A stretch of DNA of 14,861 nucleotides. Origin: Desulfobulbaceae bacterium (lineage in GTDB: Bacteria > Desulfobacterota > Desulfobulbia > Desulfobulbales > Desulfurivibrionaceae). The notes under the pieces were generated by a model. It ran no database searches. It was not told the DNA's origin and worked only from the letters and a program-made list of their open reading frames with translations. Positions 1-7,576 of the stretch are shown here, piece after piece (the first letter of the stretch is position 1; each line of letters begins with the position of its first letter). Location of the stretch: contig DOZO01000014.1 in assembly GCA_003517965.1 (NCBI GenBank), positions 3,370 through 18,230 on the forward strand, given 5' to 3'. A program made the translations under genes and the position numbers.

Positions 1-108
1 CCGCAAGATGCGGTGCTGCTGGATAGTTACGAAAACGGCACTATTGTTGATTGTCTGCAAAAGAGCAATAAAAAAATCCCGCGGCTTCAAACAAGGCCTG
101 CCAATTGA
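1..108 (+). CDS. C-terminal end of an unidentified protein (partial, left edge)
   Basis: Reading frame 1 is open from the first base to a TGA at 106-108, giving the last 35 residues of a protein that begins outside the window. I do not recognise the family. The tail contains the peptide DAVLLDSY followed by a Lys/Arg-rich end. The same eight residues are encoded by a near-identical DNA stretch about 1.8 kb away (1788-1811). That conservation supports this frame as truly coding. The gene converges on the FapA-family gene, whose stop lies six bases further on, and I see no terminator hairpin between them. Confidence is limited because only the tail is visible. Confidence 0.45.
   Translation, partial: PQDAVLLDSYENGTIVDCLQKSNKKIPRLQTRPAN
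6..29 (+). repeat. 24-bp direct repeat, copy 1 (inside the left-edge gene)
   Basis: These 24 bases match 1788-1811 at 23 of 24 positions. Both copies are in the frame that reads DAVLLDSY. Bases 18-30 also occur as an exact 13-base inverted copy at 1662-1674. A match this long is not expected by chance in 15 kb, so it indicates a duplicated gene fragment. Confidence 0.75.
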
Positions 109-114
109 CAACCT

Positions 115-1557
115 TCAGACCGGCATGGCCACCAGTTCTTCATGGGTCATCTTCCGCACCAAAATCTGGTGGGTGGCCTTATCGAAATAAATAACTGACT
201 GATCTTCATCCATGGTGATAGTCCGAACCAGATTGCCTATCTTCACCACTACTCCGGGAAAAAGGTGCCCATAAACATACACCACCTCATTGACCATCTT
301 CTCAAACTCCAGATCCAGAGCTTTGTCTTCTTCGATCAAGAGGTCTACCTTGTTCATGGCCTTAGGCATGAAGATTTTGCACTTGGCCAACAGAGCGCTT
401 TTTTCCTCCGGAAATTTCCCAGCCAGCTCCTTCTTGATCTTTTCAAGAGCACTGATATTTTTGATCACCTCATTCAGTCGATCCGACCACAGATCAAGAC
501 TCTCATCCACTTCCTTTTTCTTCATTTGCATGGAAGGAATGAGCCCGACACAAACCTCGGTAGCCACTTCGGCTTCAGACCCCAAATCCTTAACATGCAC
601 GGAACCTGCGGCAATAATGTTGCCGCCGATGATCGTCCCTTTCCCTTGGGTGGCAATCACATCCTTACCGACACTGGCACGCGCCTGCAGGAGTACATCT
701 GTTACCCGCAGATAACTTGGGGTTTCGAGCTTGGGGCCACTTTCCGCGAATTCAACAATGATATTGCCCTTGGCCCGCAATATCGTCTTCTCTCCAACTA
801 CCCCACCCATAACGGTTAAGTTGCCTCCAGCCATGACCGAAGCATTGCTGACCCCCTGCCCTATTTTGATGTCCCCCCGGCATTTGACACTGAATCCGGG
901 AAGTACCTCGCCGCTAATCACCAGACTGGCACCGCCAAAGACGATGTTCCCCTCCTTCATATCCACATCGCCGGAAATAAAATGTTCGCCAGAAACCGTG
1001 GGCTTGCCGTCGACCATGATAAACTTGCCGTCAATCTCGGCAGAAATCTTCGTCTCGTCAGGTGAGAGAGTAACCCCTTTACCATACTTGAGTTTGCTGT
1101 CCTTGCCTGGTTTAGCCGGGATCGGAACCCCGAAAATATCCTGACCAGCCTTGCCAAGTCCAGGAAGAATTTTTTCAAGTAACAACCTCTCTTTGGCGAC
1201 ATTAACGATATTGCCAAAGATATGGTAATCTGCCTGCTCCTGATTTTGCCCCTGATTCTGCAAACCGGAATTGGCAAGCTTAACATGCATTTTTATTCTG
1301 GCGTTCTCGCCATTAATCGGAGGCATTCCCCTGGCCACCACAAACGACCCGCCCCCATCAACCTCAGGGATTAGCAACACCCCGTCGACAATCCCGTTTT
1401 CGGCAAGCTCTCTCTTAAGCAGATTATGGTCCAGCTGCACTCCCGCCTTATCACCTTTAGGGATCACCATGGCCTGAAGACAGTCCTTGTTGACCATCAG
1501 AATAAAAGCGCCATTCTGAATCTCCACTCCACCTTTAAAGAGTTTTTCATTTGCCAT
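115..1557 (-). CDS. FapA-family (DUF342) protein with beta-helix and coiled coil
   Basis: This is a DUF342/FapA-family protein of 480 residues, close to the usual family length. It has an N-terminal region (about 1-150), then a Gly/Val/Ile-rich stretch (about 190-340) with repeating turns such as VISGEVLPG, AGGNLTVMGG and IIGGNIIAAG, the hallmark of the right-handed beta-helix. A charged heptad-like coiled coil follows (about 345-420), then a short beta-rich tail. Family members are linked to polar flagella, cell-surface assembly or signalling; the exact role is unclear and no flagellar genes are nearby. An in-frame ATG exists at 1569, but there AGG abuts the start. From the ATG at 1557 a GAGG lies about 12 bases upstream, so I prefer 1557. 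A good minus-strand promoter sits about 70 bases upstream. Family assignment is firm, function is not. Confidence 0.86.
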   Translation of the reverse strand: MANEKLFKGGVEIQNGAFILMVNKDCLQAMVIPKGDKAGVQLDHNLLKRELAENGIVDGVLLIPEVDGGGSFVVARGMPPINGENARIKMHVKLANSGLQNQGQNQEQADYHIFGNIVNVAKERLLLEKILPGLGKAGQDIFGVPIPAKPGKDSKLKYGKGVTLSPDETKISAEIDGKFIMVDGKPTVSGEHFISGDVDMKEGNIVFGGASLVISGEVLPGFSVKCRGDIKIGQGVSNASVMAGGNLTVMGGVVGEKTILRAKGNIIVEFAESGPKLETPSYLRVTDVLLQARASVGKDVIATQGKGTIIGGNIIAAGSVHVKDLGSEAEVATEVCVGLIPSMQMKKKEVDESLDLWSDRLNEVIKNISALEKIKKELAGKFPEEKSALLAKCKIFMPKAMNKVDLLIEEDKALDLEFEKMVNEVVYVYGHLFPGVVVKIGNLVRTITMDEDQSVIYFDKATHQILVRKMTHEELVAMPV

Positions 1558-1627
1558 TAGACGCGCCATCCTCAGAAGAATGAAAAAACAGGTTCAAAGC
1601 CTCTTTCTCTTCTTAATCCTATCGGCC

Positions 1628-1657
1628 ATTATAAAAATATCAATCACAACTTGTTTA
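1628..1657 (-). promoter_or_regulatory. Probable sigma-70 promoter of the FapA-family gene
   Basis: On the minus strand there is a perfect TATAAT -10 (1628-1633) preceded, after an 18-base spacer, by TAAACA (1652-1657, four of six matches to TTGACA). It points into the FapA-family gene, with a predicted leader of about 60 bases. Confidence 0.5.
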
Positions 1658-1661
1658 TATT

Positions 1662-1674
1662 GTAACTATCCAGC
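1662..1674 (-). repeat. 13-bp inverted copy of the left-edge repeat
   Basis: GTAACTATCCAGC here is the exact reverse complement of bases 18-30. It is also an imperfect inverted partner (two mismatches) of 1800-1812, so it bounds a segment of about 150 bp with inverted ends. It lies just upstream of the -35 box of the FapA-gene promoter. Confidence 0.45.
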
Positions 1675-1710
1675 TTGGAGCCGGAAAGTAAGAAAAACCT
1701 CAAGACGTAA

Positions 1711-1812
1711 CTGTTCAGCAGTGCCGCAGATGCGAGGAAGAGGTTTGCGAAGTGTGCTATTGCACATGAGCAGGCCGATGACAAAACAGATGCGGTGCTG
1801 CTGGACAGTTAT
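1711..1812 (+). pseudogene. Decayed duplicate of the left-edge gene's C-terminal region
   Basis: The frame beginning after the TAA at 1708-1710 stays open to a TAG at 1906-1908. It reads a protein-like segment (AADARKRFAKCAIAHEQADD, then DAVLLDSY) that ends in the 24-base repeat shared with the left-edge gene. After 1812 the two copies diverge, and the translation here becomes unremarkable and AT-rich. There is no start codon or ribosome binding site at the head, and the upstream part of the same frame is broken by the TAA. I read this as a fragment left by duplication or rearrangement. A different frame (1580-1864) is also open but shows no recognisable protein. The left-edge gene must be seen in full to confirm how far the homology extends. 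Confidence 0.4.
1788..1811 (+). repeat. 24-bp direct repeat, copy 2
   Basis: Second copy of the repeat at 6-29, differing only by C for T in the Asp codon, a silent change (GAT to GAC). A single silent change suggests the copy came from coding DNA. Confidence 0.75.
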
Positions 1813-1901
1813 TTTATATTACCTATGTTTACAAAATATCATAGCTGTTTTTCAAGAGGCATAACAACTCACGCTCATCAAACACGACTATCCGATCTGG
1901 A

Positions 1902-1930
1902 TTGTTAGAACATTTTCGGGTATGTTAAAT
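1902..1930 (+). promoter_or_regulatory. Possible promoter of the EndoQ-like/thioredoxin unit
   Basis: TTGTTA (1902-1907), a 17-base spacer and TTAAAT (1925-1930) resemble a sigma-70 promoter with four of six matches in each box. The spacing to the ATG at 1971 is suitable. Confidence 0.35.
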
Positions 1931-1970
1931 AATCCCTCCCGGTTTTAATTTTTCAAACGGCCCCGAACCA

Positions 1971-3257
1971 ATGCGCTATATCGCTGATCTCCACATCCAC
2001 TCCCACTTTTCCTACGCAACCAGCAAGGCCAGCAATCTGCAAGGCCTTGCCGCCTGGGCTAGGATCAAGGGCATTAATCTGCTTGGCACCGGTGACTTCA
2101 CCCACCCCGGTTGGCTTAAGCAGCTAAAAGAACAGTTAGCCCCTGCTGAACCTGGATTTTTCAGGCTCAAGAATGAGACAACCTCCTTGGCCCTGCCGCA
2201 GATATCACCCGTTGCTCTTCCTCTCCGCTTTATGCTCAGCGCCGAAATCAGTTGCATTTACAAACGTCACGGCGCAGTGCGCAAGGTCCACAACCTGCTC
2301 TATGTTCCCGATTTTGCCTCGGCTGAACGGATCAACAGCGTCCTGGCCGGACTCGGCAACATTGCCTCCGATGGTCGCCCCATCCTGGGTCTTGATTCCC
2401 GAGATCTTCTTGAAATTATGCTTGAAAAAGCAGCAGATGGTTTTCTGGTTCCGGCCCACATCTGGACTCCGTGGTTTTCCCTGTTCGGCTCCCGATCCGG
2501 CTTTAACAGCATTGAAGAATGTTACGGCGATCTCAGCCCACACATCTTTGCCCTGGAAACCGGCCTGTCTTCGGACCCGGACATGAACCGGCTCATCCCG
2601 GCCCTGGACCGTTTCGCCCTGATCTCCAATTCCGATTGCCATTCTCCCGGCAAACTTGGCCGGGAGGCCAATATCTTTGACACGGGTTTTAACTTTTTCG
2701 ATCTACGACAGGCCCTGAGAAATCCTTTAAGCGAAGGATTTTCTGCCACAATAGAATTCTACCCGGAAGAAGGCAAATATCATAACGACGGCCACCGGAA
2801 CTGCCAAGTTTGCGTTACCCCAACTGAAACCAGCAAGCTCGGAGCCATCTGCCCGGTATGCGGCAAGCCTCTCACCGTGGGGGTACTGCACCGGGTCATG
2901 GAACTGGCCGAGCGAAACAAACCTTGCTACCCGCCCGGCTCGCCCAACGTGCACAGCCTTATTCCGCTCCCCGAAGTACTGGGCGAAATTCTCGGCGCAG
3001 GCCCTGCCACCAAAGGAGTGATAGCCCTGTATTCCAGGGTCATTAACCGCTTCGGTTCAGAGTTCAACCTGCTGCTCAACACCTCGGTAGACGAAATCAA
3101 CCGAATGTCCCCGGTGCTTGGCGAGGCGGTGTCCCGCATCCGCATGGGCAGAGTCATCCGCACCCCAGGTTACGATGGAGAATTTGGCCGGATTCGGGTC
3201 TTTACTGAAGGAGAACAGGCGGAGTTAACCAAGGGCCCAATCTTGTTATTTGCATAA
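1971..3257 (+). CDS. Endonuclease Q (EndoQ)-family PHP nuclease
   Basis: The 428-residue protein starts with a PHP metal-binding motif (DLHIHSH, His8, His10, His12) and continues with GTGDFTHP (about 39-46), AEISCIYK, PAHIWTPWFSLFG and SDCHS (221-225, His224), all typical metal ligands of PHP phosphoesterases. A Cys4 zinc site follows (Cys278, 281, 294, 297). PHP core, zinc finger and length match the EndoQ/TIGR00375 family, known from Thermococcales and some bacteria. Characterised members nick DNA 5' of deaminated bases (uracil, hypoxanthine, xanthine) and abasic sites, so a DNA-repair role is likely by family. No clear Shine-Dalgarno precedes the ATG, but the PHP motif begins at residue 6, so little can be missing. 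It lies 22 bases upstream of the thioredoxin-like gene and is probably co-transcribed with it. Confidence 0.82.
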   Translation: MRYIADLHIHSHFSYATSKASNLQGLAAWARIKGINLLGTGDFTHPGWLKQLKEQLAPAEPGFFRLKNETTSLALPQISPVALPLRFMLSAEISCIYKRHGAVRKVHNLLYVPDFASAERINSVLAGLGNIASDGRPILGLDSRDLLEIMLEKAADGFLVPAHIWTPWFSLFGSRSGFNSIEECYGDLSPHIFALETGLSSDPDMNRLIPALDRFALISNSDCHSPGKLGREANIFDTGFNFFDLRQALRNPLSEGFSATIEFYPEEGKYHNDGHRNCQVCVTPTETSKLGAICPVCGKPLTVGVLHRVMELAERNKPCYPPGSPNVHSLIPLPEVLGEILGAGPATKGVIALYSRVINRFGSEFNLLLNTSVDEINRMSPVLGEAVSRIRMGRVIRTPGYDGEFGRIRVFTEGEQAELTKGPILLFA

Positions 3258-3279
3258 CCATATCATAAACAGGAATCTC

Positions 3280-3783
3280 ATGAGAAACCAGGACATCCCC
3301 GCACCCCGGACCATTCGGATCGGCACAGCCAATGTTGGATTAATTGGTCTGGGACAAGCCCTGAACAAAGCCCTGAGCGAACAGATGCAGGAAGATACAG
3401 CGGTGGATTTTCTTTTTGCCACCGTGGCCAAAGAAAATTACATACCCTTAATGGCGGAACAGATCTACCGCGAGGCTTTGCGCAACGAATATCAACGCCG
3501 CCAAGGGATTGAGGGTGGCGAACCGGAAATCCTCACCATCCGGGTGCTGGGCTCAGGCTGCGTTACCTGCAACAAGCTGAGCACCATGCTCTTTGAAGCC
3601 CTGCAAAAATTCGGTCTGGCCGCCGACCTGGAATCAGTACACGATCCCGACGAGATCGGCCGGTTTGGAGTAACAAAAACTCCGGCCCTGATCATCAACA
3701 GCAAGGTTAAATGCGCAGGGCGCATGCCATCTTTGGCAGAGATCGAAGATTGGCTAAAGGAAGAAGTGTACCTAACAAAATAG
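3280..3783 (+). CDS. Thioredoxin-fold protein with unassigned N-terminal domain
   Basis: The C-terminal half (about 84-160) is a small thioredoxin-like domain of the redox-active disulfide (Thioredoxin_3, MTH895/TM0996-like) type: beta strand TIRVLG, active site CVTC (Cys94, Cys97) and a cis-proline loop KTPALII (Pro135). A further Cys145 follows the last strand. The N-terminal region (about 1-80) has a hydrophobic TANVGLIGLG segment and acidic, helical sequence; I cannot assign it to a domain. Without a signal peptide the protein is probably cytoplasmic and may serve as a disulfide reductase or thiol relay. I start it at the ATG at 3280, which has AGGA seven bases upstream, rather than at a TTG at 3250 inside the preceding gene. 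The partner is unknown. Confidence 0.78.
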   Translation: MRNQDIPAPRTIRIGTANVGLIGLGQALNKALSEQMQEDTAVDFLFATVAKENYIPLMAEQIYREALRNEYQRRQGIEGGEPEILTIRVLGSGCVTCNKLSTMLFEALQKFGLAADLESVHDPDEIGRFGVTKTPALIINSKVKCAGRMPSLAEIEDWLKEEVYLTK

Positions 3784-3828
3784 TATTCAGAAGTCAGAAT
3801 ATCGATTCTTGAGAGTTACCAATTACCC

Positions 3829-4695
3829 TTATATCTTGCAGGCAAGCCTCTCCGGTGTAGGCGCAAAAGCATTATAAGCCAGGCTGATCCCCAAGGCAAA
3901 CAGGGTAGTGCCCACACCGATTACCGCTCCAATAGTTGGAGGGGCAATCAGGGCCAGCCGAATAAGAACCGTGGCCACCGCATACCCGGAATTACGAAAG
4001 GACACCTGATATTGCGAACTGTAGCGGAGCGAAATAAACACTAAGAGCACATCGCTGAAAACAAGCAGAGTGTAAAAGGAGGCAAAGGCGTTTTCCGGTA
4101 GGCCAAAGGCAAAAAAGTCCCATAGATCAACCAGGCAGATACCCGCAAAAGAAATCAACAGCAGCAGGGCTATCATTTTTTTAGCCAGAATAAAATGACT
4201 GCGCACCTTATCATCCGTGGTAATGGGATGAGAGCACTGCGCATTGAAAAAAAAGCCCAGCACCACGAAAATAAGCAGCGATCCAACGGCAGAGGAGACG
4301 ATATTTCCCAAGGAGGGCGCAATTTCAACCCAAGCAAGCGGTTCACTGAAATGAGAAAACTCCTTGAAGGTATCCCGCAAAAGAATCAGGGAAAGAATTT
4401 CAAACTGTTTACCGACCGACTTGGTCACCGAATGAGGCAAGCTGAGAATAAGACTCACCACCTCAAGGGCCAGCAACAAGTTGAAGGCATGCTCAATGGC
4501 GGCAAGGTGTGAACGGGCAAAAAGTGAGGCAAACGGCTCAGGCACAAGCTGACGCCGGTTCAACTCTATGACCACAATAGCCACGACAAAGAAACTCACC
4601 AGCACCGTGGCGAAAAGTTTCAAGGCCTGCCGACTTTCCATGTGCAACTCAATCCAGTCGAAAATAAACCCTACCCGGATCATGAAAAAATCCAT
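3829..4695 (-). CDS. Unassigned multi-pass membrane protein, last gene of the TRAP operon
   Basis: This 288-residue protein has about six or seven hydrophobic segments (roughly 26-45, 66-86, 132-150, 173-192, 205-223 and 238-274). Between the second and third lies a conserved-looking amphipathic stretch (QFEILSLILLRDTFKEF, about 97-113). No catalytic motif or signal peptide is visible and I do not recognise the family. AGGAC lies a few bases before the ATG, supporting this start. It follows dctM by 26 bases on the same strand, so it is probably co-transcribed with the transporter. That suggests, but does not show, a role in the same transport process. It could equally be an independent inner-membrane protein. 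Confidence 0.8.
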   Translation of the reverse strand: MDFFMIRVGFIFDWIELHMESRQALKLFATVLVSFFVVAIVVIELNRRQLVPEPFASLFARSHLAAIEHAFNLLLALEVVSLILSLPHSVTKSVGKQFEILSLILLRDTFKEFSHFSEPLAWVEIAPSLGNIVSSAVGSLLIFVVLGFFFNAQCSHPITTDDKVRSHFILAKKMIALLLLISFAGICLVDLWDFFAFGLPENAFASFYTLLVFSDVLLVFISLRYSSQYQVSFRNSGYAVATVLIRLALIAPPTIGAVIGVGTTLFALGISLAYNAFAPTPERLACKI

Positions 4696-4721
4696 ATTGT
4701 CCTATCCTCACAAAAAAAACG

Positions 4722-5987
4722 TTACCCGAATATCCCGATCAAAAAAAGACTCAACAACGGAAAATAGGTGATGACACCCAAGGTAATCAGCAATATCACC
4801 AGAAATGGCAGGGTGGCAGTGTACAGTTCAGCAATAGGCCGTTCAAAGCAATAACTGGCCAGAAAAAGATTTAGCCCAACCGGCGGGGTACAATAACCAA
4901 TCTGCAGGTTGGTCAAAAAGATGATGCCCAGGTGGGTGAGATCAACCCCATAACCCAGGGCGATAGGCACGATAAGCGGCACCACCAGCACCAGAGCTGA
5001 AAAAATATCCAGCAGGGCGCCGACAATGAGCAGAAAAATATTGAGCAACAGAAGAAAGGTGTACTTACTTGAGATATGTCCCCGAATAAACTCAAATAAC
5101 CTGGTCGGAATCTCCTGATCGATCAAAAAGTTGGTGGAGGCCATGGAAGCGGCCAAGACTACAAAAATCCCCCCGAACAGGACCATGCTCCGGACCACAA
5201 GACCAGGAAGCTGGGTCAGGGTGATATCTCGATGGATACAGACCTCGACAAAAAGAACATAGAGGGCGGTCACCGCCGCCGCCTCGCCCACCACAAAAAG
5301 GCCTCCGTAAACCCCTCCCAGAACAATAAACGGCAAGGGCAACTCCCAGGCCGCAGCGCGCAAAGCCCGCCTCGTTTCCCCGGTTGGCAATGGCTGCCTG
5401 GGGCCACGCGTGGCCGCGCCCTTGCGGATGCTGTATGCGGCCAGTAGGACCAGCATCAGCAGGCCTGGCAGAATCCCGGCCAGGAAAAGGTGGTCAATCC
5501 TGGTTTCGGCAATGACCCCGTAGAGGATAAGGGGGAGGCTGGGAGGAAAGAGCAGGCCCAGGCTGCCGGAAGTTGTGATAAGCCCCAGAGAAAACTGCTC
5601 CGGGTAACGATCCTTAATCATAGCCGGAAACAACAAACCGCCCAGGGCAAAGATGGTCACTCCCGAGGCTCCGGTAAAAGCGGTAAAAATCGCACACACC
5701 ACCAAGGCGATAACAGCAAGGCCGCCTGGCAGCCAACCCAGCAGCACATTGGAAAGATCCAGCATCCGCACCGGCGCCTTGCTTGCCGAAAGCACTGTCC
5801 CAACCAGGATAAAAAGTGGCAAGGACAGCAGCAGAGGGGTATCCCCCAGCCGGGACATCTCGATGATCACCACGGAAAGATCAACTCCGACGCTGTTAAA
5901 TGAGAGCAGAGCCAGGGCAACCATCACCACAAACAGGGGGCTACCCAAGACAGCCAGGCCAAAGGTTATCAGTTGCAGGATCTGCAT
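4722..5987 (-). CDS. dctM: TRAP transporter large permease subunit (DctM)
   Basis: A 421-residue, highly hydrophobic protein with about 11-12 membrane segments, the usual length for a DctM-type subunit. Family signatures are present: FTGASGVTIFALGGLLFPAM (the Na+/substrate-site loop), GSLGLLFPPSLPLILYG, LFLAGILPGLLM and, near the C-terminus, IGYCTPPVGLNLFL. DctM carries solute across the inner membrane by Na+-coupled elevator-type transport and works with DctQ and the periplasmic DctP. The gene starts nine bases after the dctQ stop, so translation is probably coupled. The preceding Shine-Dalgarno is weak. Substrate cannot be read from the permease. Confidence 0.95.
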   Translation of the reverse strand: MQILQLITFGLAVLGSPLFVVMVALALLSFNSVGVDLSVVIIEMSRLGDTPLLLSLPLFILVGTVLSASKAPVRMLDLSNVLLGWLPGGLAVIALVVCAIFTAFTGASGVTIFALGGLLFPAMIKDRYPEQFSLGLITTSGSLGLLFPPSLPLILYGVIAETRIDHLFLAGILPGLLMLVLLAAYSIRKGAATRGPRQPLPTGETRRALRAAAWELPLPFIVLGGVYGGLFVVGEAAAVTALYVLFVEVCIHRDITLTQLPGLVVRSMVLFGGIFVVLAASMASTNFLIDQEIPTRLFEFIRGHISSKYTFLLLLNIFLLIVGALLDIFSALVLVVPLIVPIALGYGVDLTHLGIIFLTNLQIGYCTPPVGLNLFLASYCFERPIAELYTATLPFLVILLITLGVITYFPLLSLFLIGIFG

Positions 5988-5996
5988 ATCAGTATC

Positions 5997-6527
5997 TCAC
6001 CCGTCTCTTTCAGAAGAAGGCAAGAGAACGGCAACAATGCTGCGCACACTGCGAGTCAGAAAACGAAGGGTAATCACGGCAAAGGCTATGGGGAAAATCA
6101 GGTTGAGCTGCCAGGAGGCAATTCCGGCTATCCCCTGCCCTGCTCCCTGAGATGCCTCCTGACGGACAAAATCAACAGCCACCCAGGTAAGCACCACACA
6201 AACGCCCATGGAAAAAAAAGAGCGCAACACCCGCAGCCAACTGGAAATCTTCCTGGACAAGAGATGAGAGACGAGATCGATAGAAATATGTTTGTCCATT
6301 TTAGTGGCCACCGCCGCTCCGAGAAGCCCAGCCCACAAAACCATGACCCGCAAGAGCGGATCGGCCCAGGACAGGCCTCCACCCCAGACATCGCGCAGGA
6401 CAATCTGCAGGCAGGCCAAGCCGATCATCCCGGCAAGGAGCAGAAGAAGCACCGCTTCCTCAAGCCTTTCTAACAGGCGAACTAAACGTTGAAAGCTTTC
6501 AAGAAACCAATCCAGCATGGCGCTCAT
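5997..6527 (-). CDS. dctQ: TRAP transporter small permease subunit (DctQ)
   Basis: The 176-residue protein has four membrane helices (about 26-44, 58-75, 99-119 and 138-157), as usual for DctQ. The family core follows the first helix: QIVLRDVWGGGLSWADPLLR, then LGAAVATKMDKHISID. DctQ supports the large permease in the membrane and helps dock the binding protein. Its ATG overlaps the dctP stop codon in an ATGA arrangement (6524-6527), evidence for translational coupling. Identification is secure from sequence and position. Confidence 0.92.
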   Translation of the reverse strand: MSAMLDWFLESFQRLVRLLERLEEAVLLLLLAGMIGLACLQIVLRDVWGGGLSWADPLLRVMVLWAGLLGAAVATKMDKHISIDLVSHLLSRKISSWLRVLRSFFSMGVCVVLTWVAVDFVRQEASQGAGQGIAGIASWQLNLIFPIAFAVITLRFLTRSVRSIVAVLLPSSERDG

Positions 6528-7561
6528 TTTGCGGCAGCCCCAGCCGCTGGCTTTGCCCGGAAATCGGTCAATAACCTTATAGCCGCCTCGTATATTCCCT
6601 TGGAAAAGGCCGTGCCGACCAAACGCGGCACAGTTTTCTGATCACGCACCGTCATCAGTTGGCGCAGGGTTTCTTTGTCCGTAGCCACCAGTTTAACGCC
6701 ATTATTCTTTAGGGTAACCAGGGCTTCTTCGTTACTGCGCCGGGTATCAAGCAAGAGTCCGGCAAAATGCTTTTTCGCAACGGTCGCCATCAGGGCGGCA
6801 TGTTGAGGGGGCAGCTTGTCAAAGGCGTCCTTGGCAAAAACCAGGCCGCCATAGGCGTAACCAAAAGGAGTATCGGTGATATATTTGGTTTTGGTAAACC
6901 ACTGCAGAACAATAGAACCGTAAAAACCGTTGAACACCGTGTTGATCATGCCGGTTTGCAGGGAGGAAAGCACATCCGGAATGGAAAGTGGAATCGGGGT
7001 GACTCCCATGTCCTCTAAAAAGGAGCGGCTTAGCGGATCATTCTCCGGCGCCCAGCACTTGCTTGCCCGCAACTGGGCCACCGTGGTCACTGGCGCGCCA
7101 GACATGGTGTAAACAAAACCAACCTCGGTCATGGCCAACAGCACCAGGTCTTTGTCCAGAAAAGCCTTCTGGAAAAGAGGAAATAACCCCTCGGCAACCC
7201 GGTCTACTTCAGCATAAGAGCGAAAGAGAAAGGGAATAGCCATGACCCGGAAATCCGGCACGGTCTCGCTGATCCCGGTCATGGTAAAGCCCCCGCCCTG
7301 GAGCTGGCCAATCCGCATCTTGCGATACATGGCCCGATCATCGCCCATCACCCCACCCATGTAGAGCTTGAACCCGATCTCACCATTGCTCTTGGCGGTT
7401 ACCTCGTTTTGAAACGCCTGAAAATGTCTGGCCCAGACGCTGCCATCCGGAGCAAGAGTGGCAATCTTGAACAGATAGCGAGGCGCCGCCTGAGCAAGCG
7501 AAGGGGCCATGAGCGCCCAAGAGACCATAAGCAAGCAGACCGTGCGCAGCAGATGACTCAT
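6524..7561 (-). CDS. dctP: TRAP transporter periplasmic solute-binding protein (DctP), TatT-associated type
   Basis: A 345-residue exported binding protein. It has a Sec signal peptide (about 1-26, ending LAQAA), a DctP-like first strand and loop (FKIATLAPDGSVWARHFQAF), GGVMGDD, AIPFLFRSYAEVDRV and SLQTGMINTVFNGFYG. In most DctP proteins a segment like LKIRVP supplies an arginine that pairs with the ligand carboxylate; here it reads SKCWAPENDP, so the equivalent position is Trp170. This resembles TatT-linked binding proteins, whose ligands are thought to be hydrophobic or non-classical, so the substrate is probably not a C4-dicarboxylate. The start has a strong GGGGAGAG site. The gene lies between tatT and dctQ. 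The C-terminus is Ala/Lys-rich and low in complexity. Confidence 0.93.
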   Translation of the reverse strand: MSHLLRTVCLLMVSWALMAPSLAQAAPRYLFKIATLAPDGSVWARHFQAFQNEVTAKSNGEIGFKLYMGGVMGDDRAMYRKMRIGQLQGGGFTMTGISETVPDFRVMAIPFLFRSYAEVDRVAEGLFPLFQKAFLDKDLVLLAMTEVGFVYTMSGAPVTTVAQLRASKCWAPENDPLSRSFLEDMGVTPIPLSIPDVLSSLQTGMINTVFNGFYGSIVLQWFTKTKYITDTPFGYAYGGLVFAKDAFDKLPPQHAALMATVAKKHFAGLLLDTRRSNEEALVTLKNNGVKLVATDKETLRQLMTVRDQKTVPRLVGTAFSKGIYEAAIRLLTDFRAKPAAGAAAK

Positions 7562-7576
7562 ATCTCTCTCCCCAAA

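Larger units (their letters stand above)
1558..1970. other. 413-bp gene-poor divergent intergenic region
   Basis: No convincing intact gene is present between the divergent FapA-family and EndoQ-like genes. The region holds the minus-strand promoter, the inverted repeat copy, the decayed gene fragment, an AT-rich stretch (about 1812-1860) and a possible plus-strand promoter (1902-1930). Confidence 0.6.

Noticed and set aside
1711..1770. Cysteine-rich reading QCRRCEEEVCEVCYC as a zinc ribbon
   Set aside because: It lies in a frame bounded closely by stops and disagrees with the frame shared with the left-edge gene, so it is probably a coincidence.
1580..1864. Open plus-strand frame of 94 codons with a signal-peptide-like start (MKKQVQSLFLFLILSAIIK)
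   Set aside because: After the hydrophobic start the sequence becomes Arg/Cys-rich and not protein-like. It crosses the duplicated fragment in a different frame from the conserved DAVLLDSY reading.
3784..3828. Short AGAAT/ATTCT hairpin between the thioredoxin-like gene and the membrane-protein gene
   Set aside because: Five base pairs with no adjacent T-run on either strand; too weak to call a terminator.
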